Below are positions 17,329-25,673 of a stretch of 64,000 nt of DNA, piece by piece; position 1 is the first letter of the stretch; every line of letters starts with the position of its first letter. Made by a program: the position numbers and the translations under genes. This DNA comes from Gemmatimonadota bacterium (GTDB lineage: Bacteria; Latescibacterota; UBA2968; UBA8231): assembly GCA_018660835.1 (NCBI GenBank), contig JABJJN010000080.1:186001-250000 (forward strand), in the 5' to 3' direction. The notes beneath the pieces are model-generated. The model ran no database searches. It was not told the origin of the DNA and saw nothing but the letters and a program-made list of their open reading frames with translations.

Positions 17329-18414
17329 TTACTTGAGCACACCGGCCTGCTTGAGTCGGTCCAGGACGCGATTGATGGGCAGAGCCTCTCGGACGTTGCC
17401 GTTGTAGCCTACGAGGCGCGTCGCCTTGAAGAGCGCATTGAGGATCGCTTCTTCCGTCGCCTCGGCGATGGCTTGAAATGGGACGTCAATCAGGGATTCG
17501 TCCTCCTGCATCGCCTGACGGATAGTAGGATTCTCGCCGTTTCGAAAAGTGGTCGAGAATCCAATCACATAGTCCCCACTGCCGTGCCCACCTCTTGAAC
17601 CGGTACGCGCCAGCCCGAAGGTTGCCCGTTTGGCGACGCGATCCAGGTCAGAACCTGGCAGGGGCAGGTCCGTCGCATAGATGATCATGATGGATGCCCC
17701 AAGTTTTTCCTCGTGCGGCTCAGGCTGCAAATCCCCCATGCGTACGCCAGAAACGGTCAAGGTGCCGCCAAAATTCGCCTGCACAAGGACACCCACCGTC
17801 GCCGTCTCTGTAGCGATTTGTACGACCCGTGAAGACGTGCCAATACCACCCTTCCAGCCGAGGGCGCTCATCGCCGTGCCGCCGCCGATGCTGCCCTGTT
17901 CGACAGGCCCCGGTGTCGCTGTCCGAATCGCCTCGACACAGTGTTCGGGCCGCACGTGCAGTCCGCCGATATCGTTCAGTCCTGCATCTGATGTTTCGCC
18001 CACAACGGGGTTGAACCAGGGGATACTGGAACGCTCCTCGAAGCAGTGCTCCACCATGTAGCGGACGATGCCTTCGAAGGCCGTGCCGACGCTCAAAGTA
18101 TTAGTCAGCAGGATCGGTGTCTCGATTCGATGATACTCGTCGATGAACGACAGCCCTGCTGTGGTTCCCGCGCCGTTGATGACGAAGTTGCCACCCTCGA
18201 CGGGGTCTTTCCACCAGTTGTCACCTGGTGGTAAGATGGCCGTGACACCGGTCCGTACGGGGCCCTTGCCAATCACCAGAGGACCGTCGCCCTCGATCAG
18301 AGTCGAGTGACCGACCCGTACTCCAGGGACATCTGTGATGGCATTGTTTGGCCCAACCGGGAGGTCGCCGATCAGGATCCCGACGTCACGTGCTGCTTGA
18401 CGATCGTCATTCAC
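17329..18414 (-). CDS. P1 family (S58) aminopeptidase/esterase, DmpA-like
   Basis: A 361-residue protein of the DmpA/L-aminopeptidase D-esterase family, self-processing N-terminal-nucleophile hydrolases. Signatures are NAITDVPGVRVGHSTL at the start, NGAGTTAGLSFIDEY, the VGETSDAGLNDI loop and GGIGTSSRVV near residue 210, where autocleavage is expected before the Ser. The mature enzyme would be an alpha-beta heterodimer, probably cytoplasmic because no signal peptide is visible. Family members release N-terminal beta-amino acids or D-residues or cleave esters. It neighbours a D-serine-dehydratase-like PLP gene, so a shared role in unusual amino-acid breakdown is possible but unproven. Confidence 0.85.
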   Translation of the reverse strand: MNDDRQAARDVGILIGDLPVGPNNAITDVPGVRVGHSTLIEGDGPLVIGKGPVRTGVTAILPPGDNWWKDPVEGGNFVINGAGTTAGLSFIDEYHRIETPILLTNTLSVGTAFEGIVRYMVEHCFEERSSIPWFNPVVGETSDAGLNDIGGLHVRPEHCVEAIRTATPGPVEQGSIGGGTAMSALGWKGGIGTSSRVVQIATETATVGVLVQANFGGTLTVSGVRMGDLQPEPHEEKLGASIMIIYATDLPLPGSDLDRVAKRATFGLARTGSRGGHGSGDYVIGFSTTFRNGENPTIRQAMQEDESLIDVPFQAIAEATEEAILNALFKATRLVGYNGNVREALPINRVLDRLKQAGVLK

Positions 18415-18426
18415 GACGAAGTCCTG

Positions 18427-19548
18427 TCATGTCGCAGCCCCCCGCGCCTCGATCGGCCACACGGCATCCACCCGATCACCTCTCACTGCGTAGAACTGGT
18501 CGTGAAGATTGCACGTCCCGCAGCAGTGGGGAGGGATCAGTTCGAGCGTATCACCCACCTGAATTCGTTGGAAGTCTTCTTCGCTCACCTGGATGAGTCC
18601 GTGCTCCTCCGAATGCGCGATCACCTCAGCCCCTGGTAGATCCTTCACCTTGGGGAATGCGTTGATCGAGTAGTCGGCCGTGTGCTCTGTGGCGATGGAC
18701 TTAATGCCGCAATCGGTGATGATCACATTCTTTCGGTCGCCCTTTGCCTGATTCTTGCTCATCACCGTGGTCAGCACCGTCAGGGCGCACTGGAAGTCCT
18801 CCATGCCTTCCATCTGCTGATACGGCCAGTCCATCAGTACATATGACCCCACCTGCACATCTGTAATCTCAGCACTGAACTCCGGTGTGATATTCCATGT
18901 AGCCGAGAACCCGCAGCTGACGATCTCCACATCGATGCCCTCTGCTTCGATGAGATGCTTTGAGCGGATGACCCCCTCGAGTGCCACGTGGTGCTTGGCC
19001 TTGCGCTCCTCAAAGTCGACCACATCAGGTGTCGACAGGTCGTGTGACCAGATCCCCCTGAACTTGACGCCCGGCAACTGCACGATCTCCCGGGCCAGCT
19101 GTGCGACCCCTTCGCCAGCCTCCACGCCGCATCGACCCATGTAGATCTCGATCGCCACATTCACGCGGGCACCAGCCGCCTGGGCCGCCTTTGAGATGGC
19201 CTGCACATTGGCCAATTCCTCCACACCGACGGTCATATCCGCCCACTTGGACAGGTCCACCAACCGCGCGATCTTGCGGGGGCCCACAATCTGGTTCGAG
19301 ATCAGGATTCCCCTGATCCCGGCACGAGCGAAGATCTCCGCCTCGCCCAGTTTTTGGCACGTCACCCCAATCGCCCCCGCCTCGATCTGCTTGTGCGTAA
19401 TGATGGGTGTCTTGTGGGTCTTCATGTGCGGCCGCAGGTCGGCGCCCAGCCCCTGGTAGTACGCGGCCATCTTCTGGATGTTGTGCTCCATGGCATCCAG
19501 ATCGATAAGCAGCGCTGGAGTATCGAGATCGGCTATACATCCGGACAT
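18427..19548 (-). CDS. D-serine dehydratase/type III alanine-racemase-like PLP enzyme
   Basis: A 373-residue PLP enzyme of the D-threonine aldolase/D-serine dehydratase (DSD1) family. It opens DLDTPALLIDLDAMEHNI and carries LRPHMKTHKTP near residue 40, in which Lys43 is the likely PLP lysine by comparison with the family. The C-terminal PPHCCGTCN matches the His-Cys metal site of this family (PxHxC). ATG at 19548 is preceded by a strong AGGAGG. The frame runs on to 19959, but that part overlaps the FG-GAP gene in another frame and is a shadow. It likely acts on a D-beta-hydroxy amino acid; the exact substrate is open. Confidence 0.82.
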   Translation of the reverse strand: MSGCIADLDTPALLIDLDAMEHNIQKMAAYYQGLGADLRPHMKTHKTPIITHKQIEAGAIGVTCQKLGEAEIFARAGIRGILISNQIVGPRKIARLVDLSKWADMTVGVEELANVQAISKAAQAAGARVNVAIEIYMGRCGVEAGEGVAQLAREIVQLPGVKFRGIWSHDLSTPDVVDFEERKAKHHVALEGVIRSKHLIEAEGIDVEIVSCGFSATWNITPEFSAEITDVQVGSYVLMDWPYQQMEGMEDFQCALTVLTTVMSKNQAKGDRKNVIITDCGIKSIATEHTADYSINAFPKVKDLPGAEVIAHSEEHGLIQVSEEDFQRIQVGDTLELIPPHCCGTCNLHDQFYAVRGDRVDAVWPIEARGAAT

Positions 19549-19630
19549 GCCACATCCTCCTGAGACAATTTGTGTATACGATGAGGACCGAACATTGGTT
19601 GAGGCGGGGCCGTTGTCAAAAGCGTGAGCT

Positions 19631-21724
19631 TCAGTCGTCACGCGGACCGAAGCCCTCCTCCCCAACGGGTCGTTGCGTCGCAGTCGGATCGCCGCTGGCA
19701 GGACGACCGAAGTGGTCGGGTTGCCAGTACCAGATATGCCCCTGGTCCGCCCCTGCAACCAGCTCGAAGGCGCCATCGCCATCCCAATCGACGGGGGCCA
19801 TGTGCACCCCATGCCGCCAGAATTCCAATGGCTGACCTTCCCCATCGAACAACAGGATGACTGGCTTACAGAACACCGGCTCACGATTGGAGCCGACGTT
19901 CTTTGCAAACAGGACATAACTGCCGCGATAGGGGCTGCCGTGTTGTGGGCCAACTCCAATCAAAAGATCGAGGCGACCATCACCGTCCCAGTCAACCACG
20001 TTGAGCTTGGTCCGCCCGCGCCCGTCGCCGCCATCCGGCGTGTAGACACCGTGTGTCTTAATCGTCGAACCGTCCTCGTAGCGCAGCTTCTCGCCGGGCT
20101 GCAGTGCTGAAAGGTCGTCCGGCCCTGTTCGCCGGTACAGAGCCAGATCCAGGTCCTGATCCTGGATGATGATATCCGGGAGCACGTCGTTGCTGAAACA
20201 GCCGATCCCTGGCTGCTGTCGCCATGGTCCTATGAGCGGCGATCCGTCGGAAATGTGCAGACGCTGTGGTGGCCCCAGTTCCGGCACGGTCTGTGTGCCC
20301 CCATTGGGATACCACTCATAGAGGCTGACCATATCGGACACGACCAGGTCAAGCAGTCCGTTGCCATTCCAATCGATCAGAACGGGATTGCTGTAGCCAC
20401 CGGTCTCACCGTCGTACGGGCTCTGAGAGCCGCCCCAGTGCTGTTCGCCTGCGGGATACGGCGTCGCCAACCGGCGAATCTCGGTCGTTCCATAGCGCAC
20501 CCGCTCCGGTGGGGCAAAGCGCAGTGGATCGGTCGAAAGGGTTTTGTACCAGAAGATGTACCCCTCGATGCTACCGACGAGGAGATCTGGCACACCCGTT
20601 CCACGCCAGTCGCCCACCGTGGGGACCGAGAAGATACCGCCGTTAACGTGTGGATTTCGCTGCTTGACCTTGCGCGGCGTGTCGTAGATCGGTCGATTCG
20701 CGGCGTCCCGTCCGTAACACCGCGCCCAGTCGATGTTGCCAGCGTTATCGGCGGCGAAAATGTCGAAGCGGCCGGCGGCGAGTAGATCGGAAACCCCGAT
20801 TCCCGACTGCAACGTAGCAATGCGGTTGAATGGCTCGCCGTGCAAGGTGAACAACTCGGCCACGGTACCCCACTCGGGAATTTCCCCCGGCGCCGGCAGC
20901 GGCAAATGGTGCACGCTGCCATAGTAGTTCAACAGCAGAAGCCCGGAAGCCGGATCGGTGGGGTCGACGACACTGATGTGGAAGGTATGCCGAGGCAACT
21001 CGATGGACGCGATCCCTGCGTAGGTGAATCCGATGCCGTCTGCCGTGCTGGTATTGCGGAAGAGATGGAGAGACTGTCTAGGAAAACGTGTGTACCAGGT
21101 ACCATCCCGGTCATACCGATCCCGCTGGTCTTCAGGTACGACGCCTTCCGCGTCCATGCTCCACATCTCACCCCGATCGCTTTCAAGCACGATGAGGTCC
21201 ACCACGCCATCGGCATCCCAATCGATCGCAGCCACTGTGCCACCACCGAAGTTGATCGTCTCCTGGCGGCCTTCGATCGTGATCGGGCGACCGACCTCCC
21301 GGTTCGTGGGAGCACCATCGTGCAACGTGACCGCCACCGTTTCCTTCTGTGAATAACCTCTGGGCACCAGGATTGCCTCCGCAACGCCGTCACCATCGAA
21401 GTCGGCGACGACGGCGATGGTGCCTACCAGTCCTGTATCCCGCTCGTTGCGATGCAGTGCCCGCGATACTTCCCCCCACTGCATGCCGCGATCGACGATG
21501 GGTGTGCCATCAGCCAGCGTGTCCGCGATCTGGTAGCTGTAGATGTCGCCGTTGCCACCGGAGGCGACAATCTCGAGCTGACCGTCCCCATCCCAGTCCA
21601 GAACGTGGGCAGCGCTGGCACCGGTGAACAGGTCCCCGACGACGGTGTCATCGCCGAGAACGAGAGGCAGTCCATCGCCCGTATTGCCGCCCGCTATGGG
21701 TCGGGGAAATTCAGCTCCCTGCAC
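19631..21724 (-). CDS. FG-GAP/VCBS repeat beta-propeller protein
   Basis: A 697-residue protein made of repeated calcium-type propeller units. Each carries a DWDGDG.LE / DFDGDGVAE / DWNGNGLLDLVV loop, the DxDxDG calcium-binding form of integrin-like FG-GAP repeats; at least nine such loops are visible. No signal peptide or membrane segment is seen, which is unusual for this fold in bacteria, where it is often secreted. A GTG at 21724 follows AAAGGAGG, a strong ribosome site, so the start is well set. It is divergent from the PhyH gene at 21879. Role unknown; sugar-polymer binding is possible by analogy. Confidence 0.75.
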   Translation of the reverse strand: MQGAEFPRPIAGGNTGDGLPLVLGDDTVVGDLFTGASAAHVLDWDGDGQLEIVASGGNGDIYSYQIADTLADGTPIVDRGMQWGEVSRALHRNERDTGLVGTIAVVADFDGDGVAEAILVPRGYSQKETVAVTLHDGAPTNREVGRPITIEGRQETINFGGGTVAAIDWDADGVVDLIVLESDRGEMWSMDAEGVVPEDQRDRYDRDGTWYTRFPRQSLHLFRNTSTADGIGFTYAGIASIELPRHTFHISVVDPTDPASGLLLLNYYGSVHHLPLPAPGEIPEWGTVAELFTLHGEPFNRIATLQSGIGVSDLLAAGRFDIFAADNAGNIDWARCYGRDAANRPIYDTPRKVKQRNPHVNGGIFSVPTVGDWRGTGVPDLLVGSIEGYIFWYKTLSTDPLRFAPPERVRYGTTEIRRLATPYPAGEQHWGGSQSPYDGETGGYSNPVLIDWNGNGLLDLVVSDMVSLYEWYPNGGTQTVPELGPPQRLHISDGSPLIGPWRQQPGIGCFSNDVLPDIIIQDQDLDLALYRRTGPDDLSALQPGEKLRYEDGSTIKTHGVYTPDGGDGRGRTKLNVVDWDGDGRLDLLIGVGPQHGSPYRGSYVLFAKNVGSNREPVFCKPVILLFDGEGQPLEFWRHGVHMAPVDWDGDGAFELVAGADQGHIWYWQPDHFGRPASGDPTATQRPVGEEGFGPRDD

Positions 21725-21878
21725 GTTGGGCCTCCTTTGAGGTACGTAGCCAAAGCCAAACCAATGACATCAACGTGCATGGACGCAATGTGCGCCTTGG
21801 CAGGCACGTTTGGACGGACACGGCGGCCACTGTTGTTTTGCCGGAGAGAGATATTGAGCAGACCCGTCAGGAGAGAGC
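21725..21878. promoter_or_regulatory. Divergent intergenic region between FG-GAP and PhyH genes
   Basis: These 154 bases separate two genes read in opposite directions and must hold the starts of both transcripts. Ribosome sites are clear at each edge: AGGAGG for the minus-strand gene and AGGAGAGAG for the plus-strand gene. I could not pick convincing -35/-10 boxes or an operator palindrome. Confidence 0.35.
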
Positions 21879-22631
21879 ATGACAGCATCGACCGTAACGG
21901 ATGAGATGTTAGAGACGTATCGACGCGATGGTGTGGTGAAAGTGCCGCAGATCATCACGCCTGAGGAAGTGACGCAGTTTCGGCAGGTGTCTATGGATCT
22001 TCTGGAATCGATGCCACAGAATCCGGATCGGCCTTTCAACCAGAAGGTGAATGTCTGGCGTGATGAGCCCGTATTGAAGCGTCTGACACAACACCCGAAT
22101 GTGGCCGCCGCCGCCGAGAAGTTGTCCGCTGTGCGATTGCGAATCTGGCACGACCATATCCTGGCGAAAATGCCTGCCCTGGGTGTACCCACCGCATTTC
22201 ACCAGGACTTGGTGAAGTGGCCCTATGATCGTCGCGCCCACGCTCTCTCCGCCTGGATCGCCTTACAGGATACGCCGGTGGAGATGGGTTGTATGTCCTT
22301 CGTGCAAGGATCACACAGGATGTTGGATGTCCAGGACATGGGCACAAATGATCAGGACGCGTGGCGGGAGATTGCGCCGGAGATTGGCTGGCGTCCCCGA
22401 GTAACGCTGCCCCTGCAAGCAGGAGATTGCACCTTTCATCATGGCATGACATTTCACACGGCAGGTCCGAACCAGACCGAGGATTGGCGCGTCGGATTTG
22501 TGATCATTTTCGTGGATGCAGGTGCCACGTATACAGGCGAGAAACACGTTGTGACAGATCCGCTGCAGCTCGAACCCGGTGCGCTGCCACCAGATGACAT
22601 GTTTCCCCCAGTCGCTGCGTTTTACCAATGA
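21879..22631 (+). CDS. Phytanoyl-CoA dioxygenase (PhyH) family protein
   Basis: A 250-residue Fe(II)/2-oxoglutarate oxygenase of the PhyH family. The N-terminal helix-strand reads YRRDGVVKVPQIITPEEV; the iron ligands are in FHQDL (His and Asp) and later in FHHGMTFHTAGPNQ (distal His), with CMSFVQGSHRM between. Such enzymes hydroxylate small cytoplasmic substrates using O2 and 2-oxoglutarate. AGGAGAGAGC precedes the ATG. The stop overlaps the next gene in ATGA, pairing it with a sugar-isomerase-like protein, a frequent arrangement in catabolic operons. A second PhyH gene lies at 56343-57143. Confidence 0.87.
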   Translation: MTASTVTDEMLETYRRDGVVKVPQIITPEEVTQFRQVSMDLLESMPQNPDRPFNQKVNVWRDEPVLKRLTQHPNVAAAAEKLSAVRLRIWHDHILAKMPALGVPTAFHQDLVKWPYDRRAHALSAWIALQDTPVEMGCMSFVQGSHRMLDVQDMGTNDQDAWREIAPEIGWRPRVTLPLQAGDCTFHHGMTFHTAGPNQTEDWRVGFVIIFVDAGATYTGEKHVVTDPLQLEPGALPPDDMFPPVAAFYQ

Positions 22632-23422
22632 CCCATTACAGTTTCATGCTCATCGATTCTGCACCGATCCTCGATGCCGACCCGAACCACGTCTTCGGCT
22701 TGTTGCAGGAATATGGTTATGAAGGCGTTGAACTCAACCTGACGCCGCAACTCGTAGATCGCCTGGATCTGGTGGAGCGGACCGTACGTGGCTGTGGTCT
22801 GAGCCTACCTTCTTTCCTGACCGGCGCCGCCTATAGCCCGGATTGCTGCCTGAGTTCTGCCGACGTCGACGCACGAAAGCACGCTGTAGACCGTCTCGTC
22901 GGCCACCTGGACATCGCCGAACGCTTTGGCGCCATCCTCGTCGTGGGTCTGCTGCAGGGATTGCACACCGACGAGCCAGATGCGACGCAGGCCAATCGCC
23001 GCATTGTTGACTGCCTGCGACAGGTTGGTGACGCAGCCGAGAAGCGTGGCGTGGACATCGTGATCGAACCCATCAATCACCTGCAGGTGGGCTTCAACAA
23101 CTCTGTTGCCGAGGTACGCAGCCTGATTGAAGCGATCGGTTCACCTGCACTTCGACCGATGGTCGACACGATCCACATGAACATCGAGGAGACGTCGCTG
23201 ACTCAGCCCATACTGGATTGTGGCTCTGAGTTGCGCCACGTGCACCAGTGTGAGAGCAATGGCGGTGTCTTGGGCAAGGGTCACCTCGACTTCACTGCTG
23301 TGACGTCGACACTTGGTCAGATCGGATACGAAGGGTTCGCGTCGGTGAAGGTCTACCGGAAGGCAAGCCTGGAAGAGGCGGCGCAGGCAAGTATGGCGTA
23401 TCTGCAGAGTCTGGCGGTCTAG
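22628..23422 (+). CDS. Sugar phosphate isomerase/epimerase-like TIM barrel
   Basis: A 264-residue protein of the AP-endonuclease-2/xylose-isomerase-like TIM-barrel group. Metal-site marks are VIEPINHLQVGFNNS (Glu of the first half), PMVDTIHMNIEE (Asp and His) and DFTAVTSTLGQIGYEGFASVKVY near the end. Family members isomerise or epimerise sugars and inositol derivatives (IolE/IolI-like). The ATG overlaps the PhyH stop by four bases, so the products are probably made at similar levels and act in one pathway. No signal peptide is visible. Confidence 0.82.
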   Translation: MTHYSFMLIDSAPILDADPNHVFGLLQEYGYEGVELNLTPQLVDRLDLVERTVRGCGLSLPSFLTGAAYSPDCCLSSADVDARKHAVDRLVGHLDIAERFGAILVVGLLQGLHTDEPDATQANRRIVDCLRQVGDAAEKRGVDIVIEPINHLQVGFNNSVAEVRSLIEAIGSPALRPMVDTIHMNIEETSLTQPILDCGSELRHVHQCESNGGVLGKGHLDFTAVTSTLGQIGYEGFASVKVYRKASLEEAAQASMAYLQSLAV

Positions 23423-23437
23423 TGCGAGTCAACCGAC

Positions 23438-24397
23438 TCACGGATTGAGGTTGCCAGGTGCATCGAGCCCGACATCGACGAGGGCACCGAACAGTTCCTC
23501 AAGCTTAGCCAGATCGCCTTGTGGCAAGGCGGGCGCCAGAATAGAGTCTATGTTGGCCTTCAGGTGGTCTGCATTGCCCGTGCCAAAGAGAATGACATCC
23601 GTCCCAACCGTGTGTCGGCAGTATCTGTAGGCGGCATCGATGATACTTCGTGCGCCGGCCTCGTGCAGCAGAAAGCCCAGTGGCTCCGCCTCATCCTCTA
23701 GCTGGGCCGGCAACTGCCCCTCTCGCACCAACTCGTCGACAACACGTTTCAATCTGCCTGCCTCGCTGAAGAGCACCCTCACAGCGAACATGATGAGTAC
23801 ACCGATCCCTTGACGTGTCGTAAGCGGCAACAAGGATCGAGCCGACTGGTGCATCATGTGGTAGGCAATCATGATCACATCCGGCCACCCAGTCTTAATT
23901 GCCGGCGTCAGGGACTCATGGCGGGCATCAAGGGGTGGGATTTCTGTGACACCAAGAAAGCGAAACTTGCCCTTCTCCCTTTCTCTGAGCAGAGCCGGGA
24001 CAAGGGAATCGACAGCATAGGCATAGGCCTTTGGCGCCACACCGTGAAGATGGTAGACGTCGATGCAGTCGACGCTGAGGTCCCGCAGAGACTGATCGAG
24101 GCTCTTCACCAGCGTGTCGGGTGACACCAGCTCATCGCCCGTGGCGACACTGCCTTTGGTGGAGATTACGAAATCGTCGCGATCACGACCCGCGAGGGCC
24201 TCACCGACGATGGATTCTGTGCCGTAGATTGCCGCTGTGTCGAAGAAATTGATGCCGAGATCAAGTGCCAGGCGGACGATTTCTACTGACTCCGCCCTGC
24301 TGCTGCCGGTTCCCTGTCCGATTCGACTGAAACCGCCGGCGCCGAGTCCTGCTACGCTGACACGAAGACCTGTGTTGCCGAGAGTCGTGAAGTCCAT
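23438..24397 (-). CDS. Aldo/keto reductase
   Basis: A 319-residue NAD(P)H-dependent aldo/keto reductase. The catalytic tetrad is visible: Asp53 and Tyr58 in NFFDTAAIYG, Lys81 in VISTKG and His118 in DVYHLHG. The C-terminal part carries the NADP-binding segment in modified form (DVILFGTGNADHLKANI, with GTGN where many members have GxxxxxxL). Length fits. It runs convergently with the PhyH/isomerase pair, only 15 bases apart, and might reduce an aldehyde or keto sugar in the same pathway; that link is inference. Confidence 0.88.
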   Translation of the reverse strand: MDFTTLGNTGLRVSVAGLGAGGFSRIGQGTGSSRAESVEIVRLALDLGINFFDTAAIYGTESIVGEALAGRDRDDFVISTKGSVATGDELVSPDTLVKSLDQSLRDLSVDCIDVYHLHGVAPKAYAYAVDSLVPALLREREKGKFRFLGVTEIPPLDARHESLTPAIKTGWPDVIMIAYHMMHQSARSLLPLTTRQGIGVLIMFAVRVLFSEAGRLKRVVDELVREGQLPAQLEDEAEPLGFLLHEAGARSIIDAAYRYCRHTVGTDVILFGTGNADHLKANIDSILAPALPQGDLAKLEELFGALVDVGLDAPGNLNP

Positions 24398-24490
24398 GAC
24401 GGGTCGCCTAGTGGATCGTGGGATACTGATCGAAGAGTGTCATTCGCACGCAAGATACATCCTGCGCCTTGGGACCCACACGCGGCCCCC

Positions 24491-25516
24491 TCAAGGCGAC
24501 TTCAGACAGACCAACACCCTGCCCGTCTGGCCGCCCTGCAGGATTCGGTCGATTTCAGGGCCCAACACTTCCAGGGTGACTTCGCGTGCCAGCATCGCTG
24601 ACGGATCCAGCTTCCATTCATTGGCGACGAGTTGCCAGATTCGCTGGCGCTCCTGAGAAGGGATCTGCGCCGAATCAACGCCGACCATCGTGACACCTCT
24701 CAGGATGAAAGGCAGGACAGTTGTTTCCAGAACGGGTGATGCTGCCAGACCGCAGATGACGACGACGGCCTGTCGCTGGGTCGCCTTCAAGGCACTGGCC
24801 AACATGACGCCTCCCACACTGTCAACGACACCCGTCCACTGGCTCTTCAACAGCGGTCGCCCACTGTCGTCGGTCGCGTCTTCGCGCGACAGCAATCGGT
24901 GCGCGCCTAATGCGAGCAAATAGTCACGTGCTGATTCGACCTTCCCCGTCGCCGCAACGACGGTATATCCCAACTGCGCCAGCAAGGCGACAGCAAAACT
25001 GCCGACGCCACCCGTGGCACCGGTGACCAGGATCTCGCCGTCTTCGGGTTTCACGCCGTGGGCAAGGATCTTGTCGACACACATGGCTGCGGTGAAACCT
25101 GCGGTGCCGTAGATCATCGCATCGCGTGCCGTGAGCGTCTTCGGCAATCTGACCACCCAGCTCGCCGGTACGCTCACAAACTCGGCGAAGCCACCTGCCG
25201 TATTCATCCCAAGATCATTGCCGATCGTCACCACCTCATCGCCCACAGCAAACTCGTCACAGCTGCAGCGCGTCACGGTACCAGCCACGTCAATGCCCGG
25301 TGTGTGAGGATAGGTACGCGTTACACCAGGGCTGCCGCTGGCCGACAGCGCATCCTTGTAGTTGAGGGAGGAATAATGCACCCGAATCAGCACGTCCCCC
25401 GGCGGCAGATCACCGACCGAACGGGTCTCGATACTGCGAACGAATGTCTTCGGCTCCTTCTCTGTGACCACAAGAGCGCGAAATTGCTCGCCATCTGCGG
25501 AACCGGGTTGCGCCAT
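24491..25516 (-). CDS. YhdH/AcuI-type acryloyl-CoA reductase/quinone oxidoreductase
   Basis: A 341-residue zinc-free MDR-family reductase. It has HYSSLNYKDALSASGS and YPHTPGIDVAGTV in the N-terminal domain, the YGTAGFTAAMCVDKI helix, the NADP loop VTGATGGVGSFAVALLAQLGY and SARDYLLALGAHRLLSRED. These are the signatures of the YhdH/YhfP subgroup that includes AcuI, which reduces acryloyl-CoA to propionyl-CoA. GAGGG precedes the ATG at 25516. The frame is open to 25732, but that extension overlaps a gene on the other strand. A role in detoxifying acrylate or in propionate metabolism is known for the family; here it is inferred. Confidence 0.85.
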   Translation of the reverse strand: MAQPGSADGEQFRALVVTEKEPKTFVRSIETRSVGDLPPGDVLIRVHYSSLNYKDALSASGSPGVTRTYPHTPGIDVAGTVTRCSCDEFAVGDEVVTIGNDLGMNTAGGFAEFVSVPASWVVRLPKTLTARDAMIYGTAGFTAAMCVDKILAHGVKPEDGEILVTGATGGVGSFAVALLAQLGYTVVAATGKVESARDYLLALGAHRLLSREDATDDSGRPLLKSQWTGVVDSVGGVMLASALKATQRQAVVVICGLAASPVLETTVLPFILRGVTMVGVDSAQIPSQERQRIWQLVANEWKLDPSAMLAREVTLEVLGPEIDRILQGGQTGRVLVCLKSP

Positions 25517-25673
25517 CGTTTCCCTCTGTTGTATGAACAGGCTGTGCTTTTGACTTCTAGCGGACCAAAACAAGACATTGTCGCACACTCGTCCAGTATC
25601 GTGCAGATGCCGGGCGCGTGACAGACTATCTTTCGGCTCCGAGATACACCGACCTGCCTGGAGAGGATCAGTG

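Noticed and set aside
19549..19959. N-terminal extension of the D-serine-dehydratase-like gene
   Set aside because: It overlaps the FG-GAP gene in another frame and has no start signal; AGGAGG is directly upstream of 19548.
23424..23440. Short hairpin (GAGTC, AACC, GACTC) between convergent genes
   Set aside because: Five-base stem with no T-run on either strand; too weak to call a terminator.
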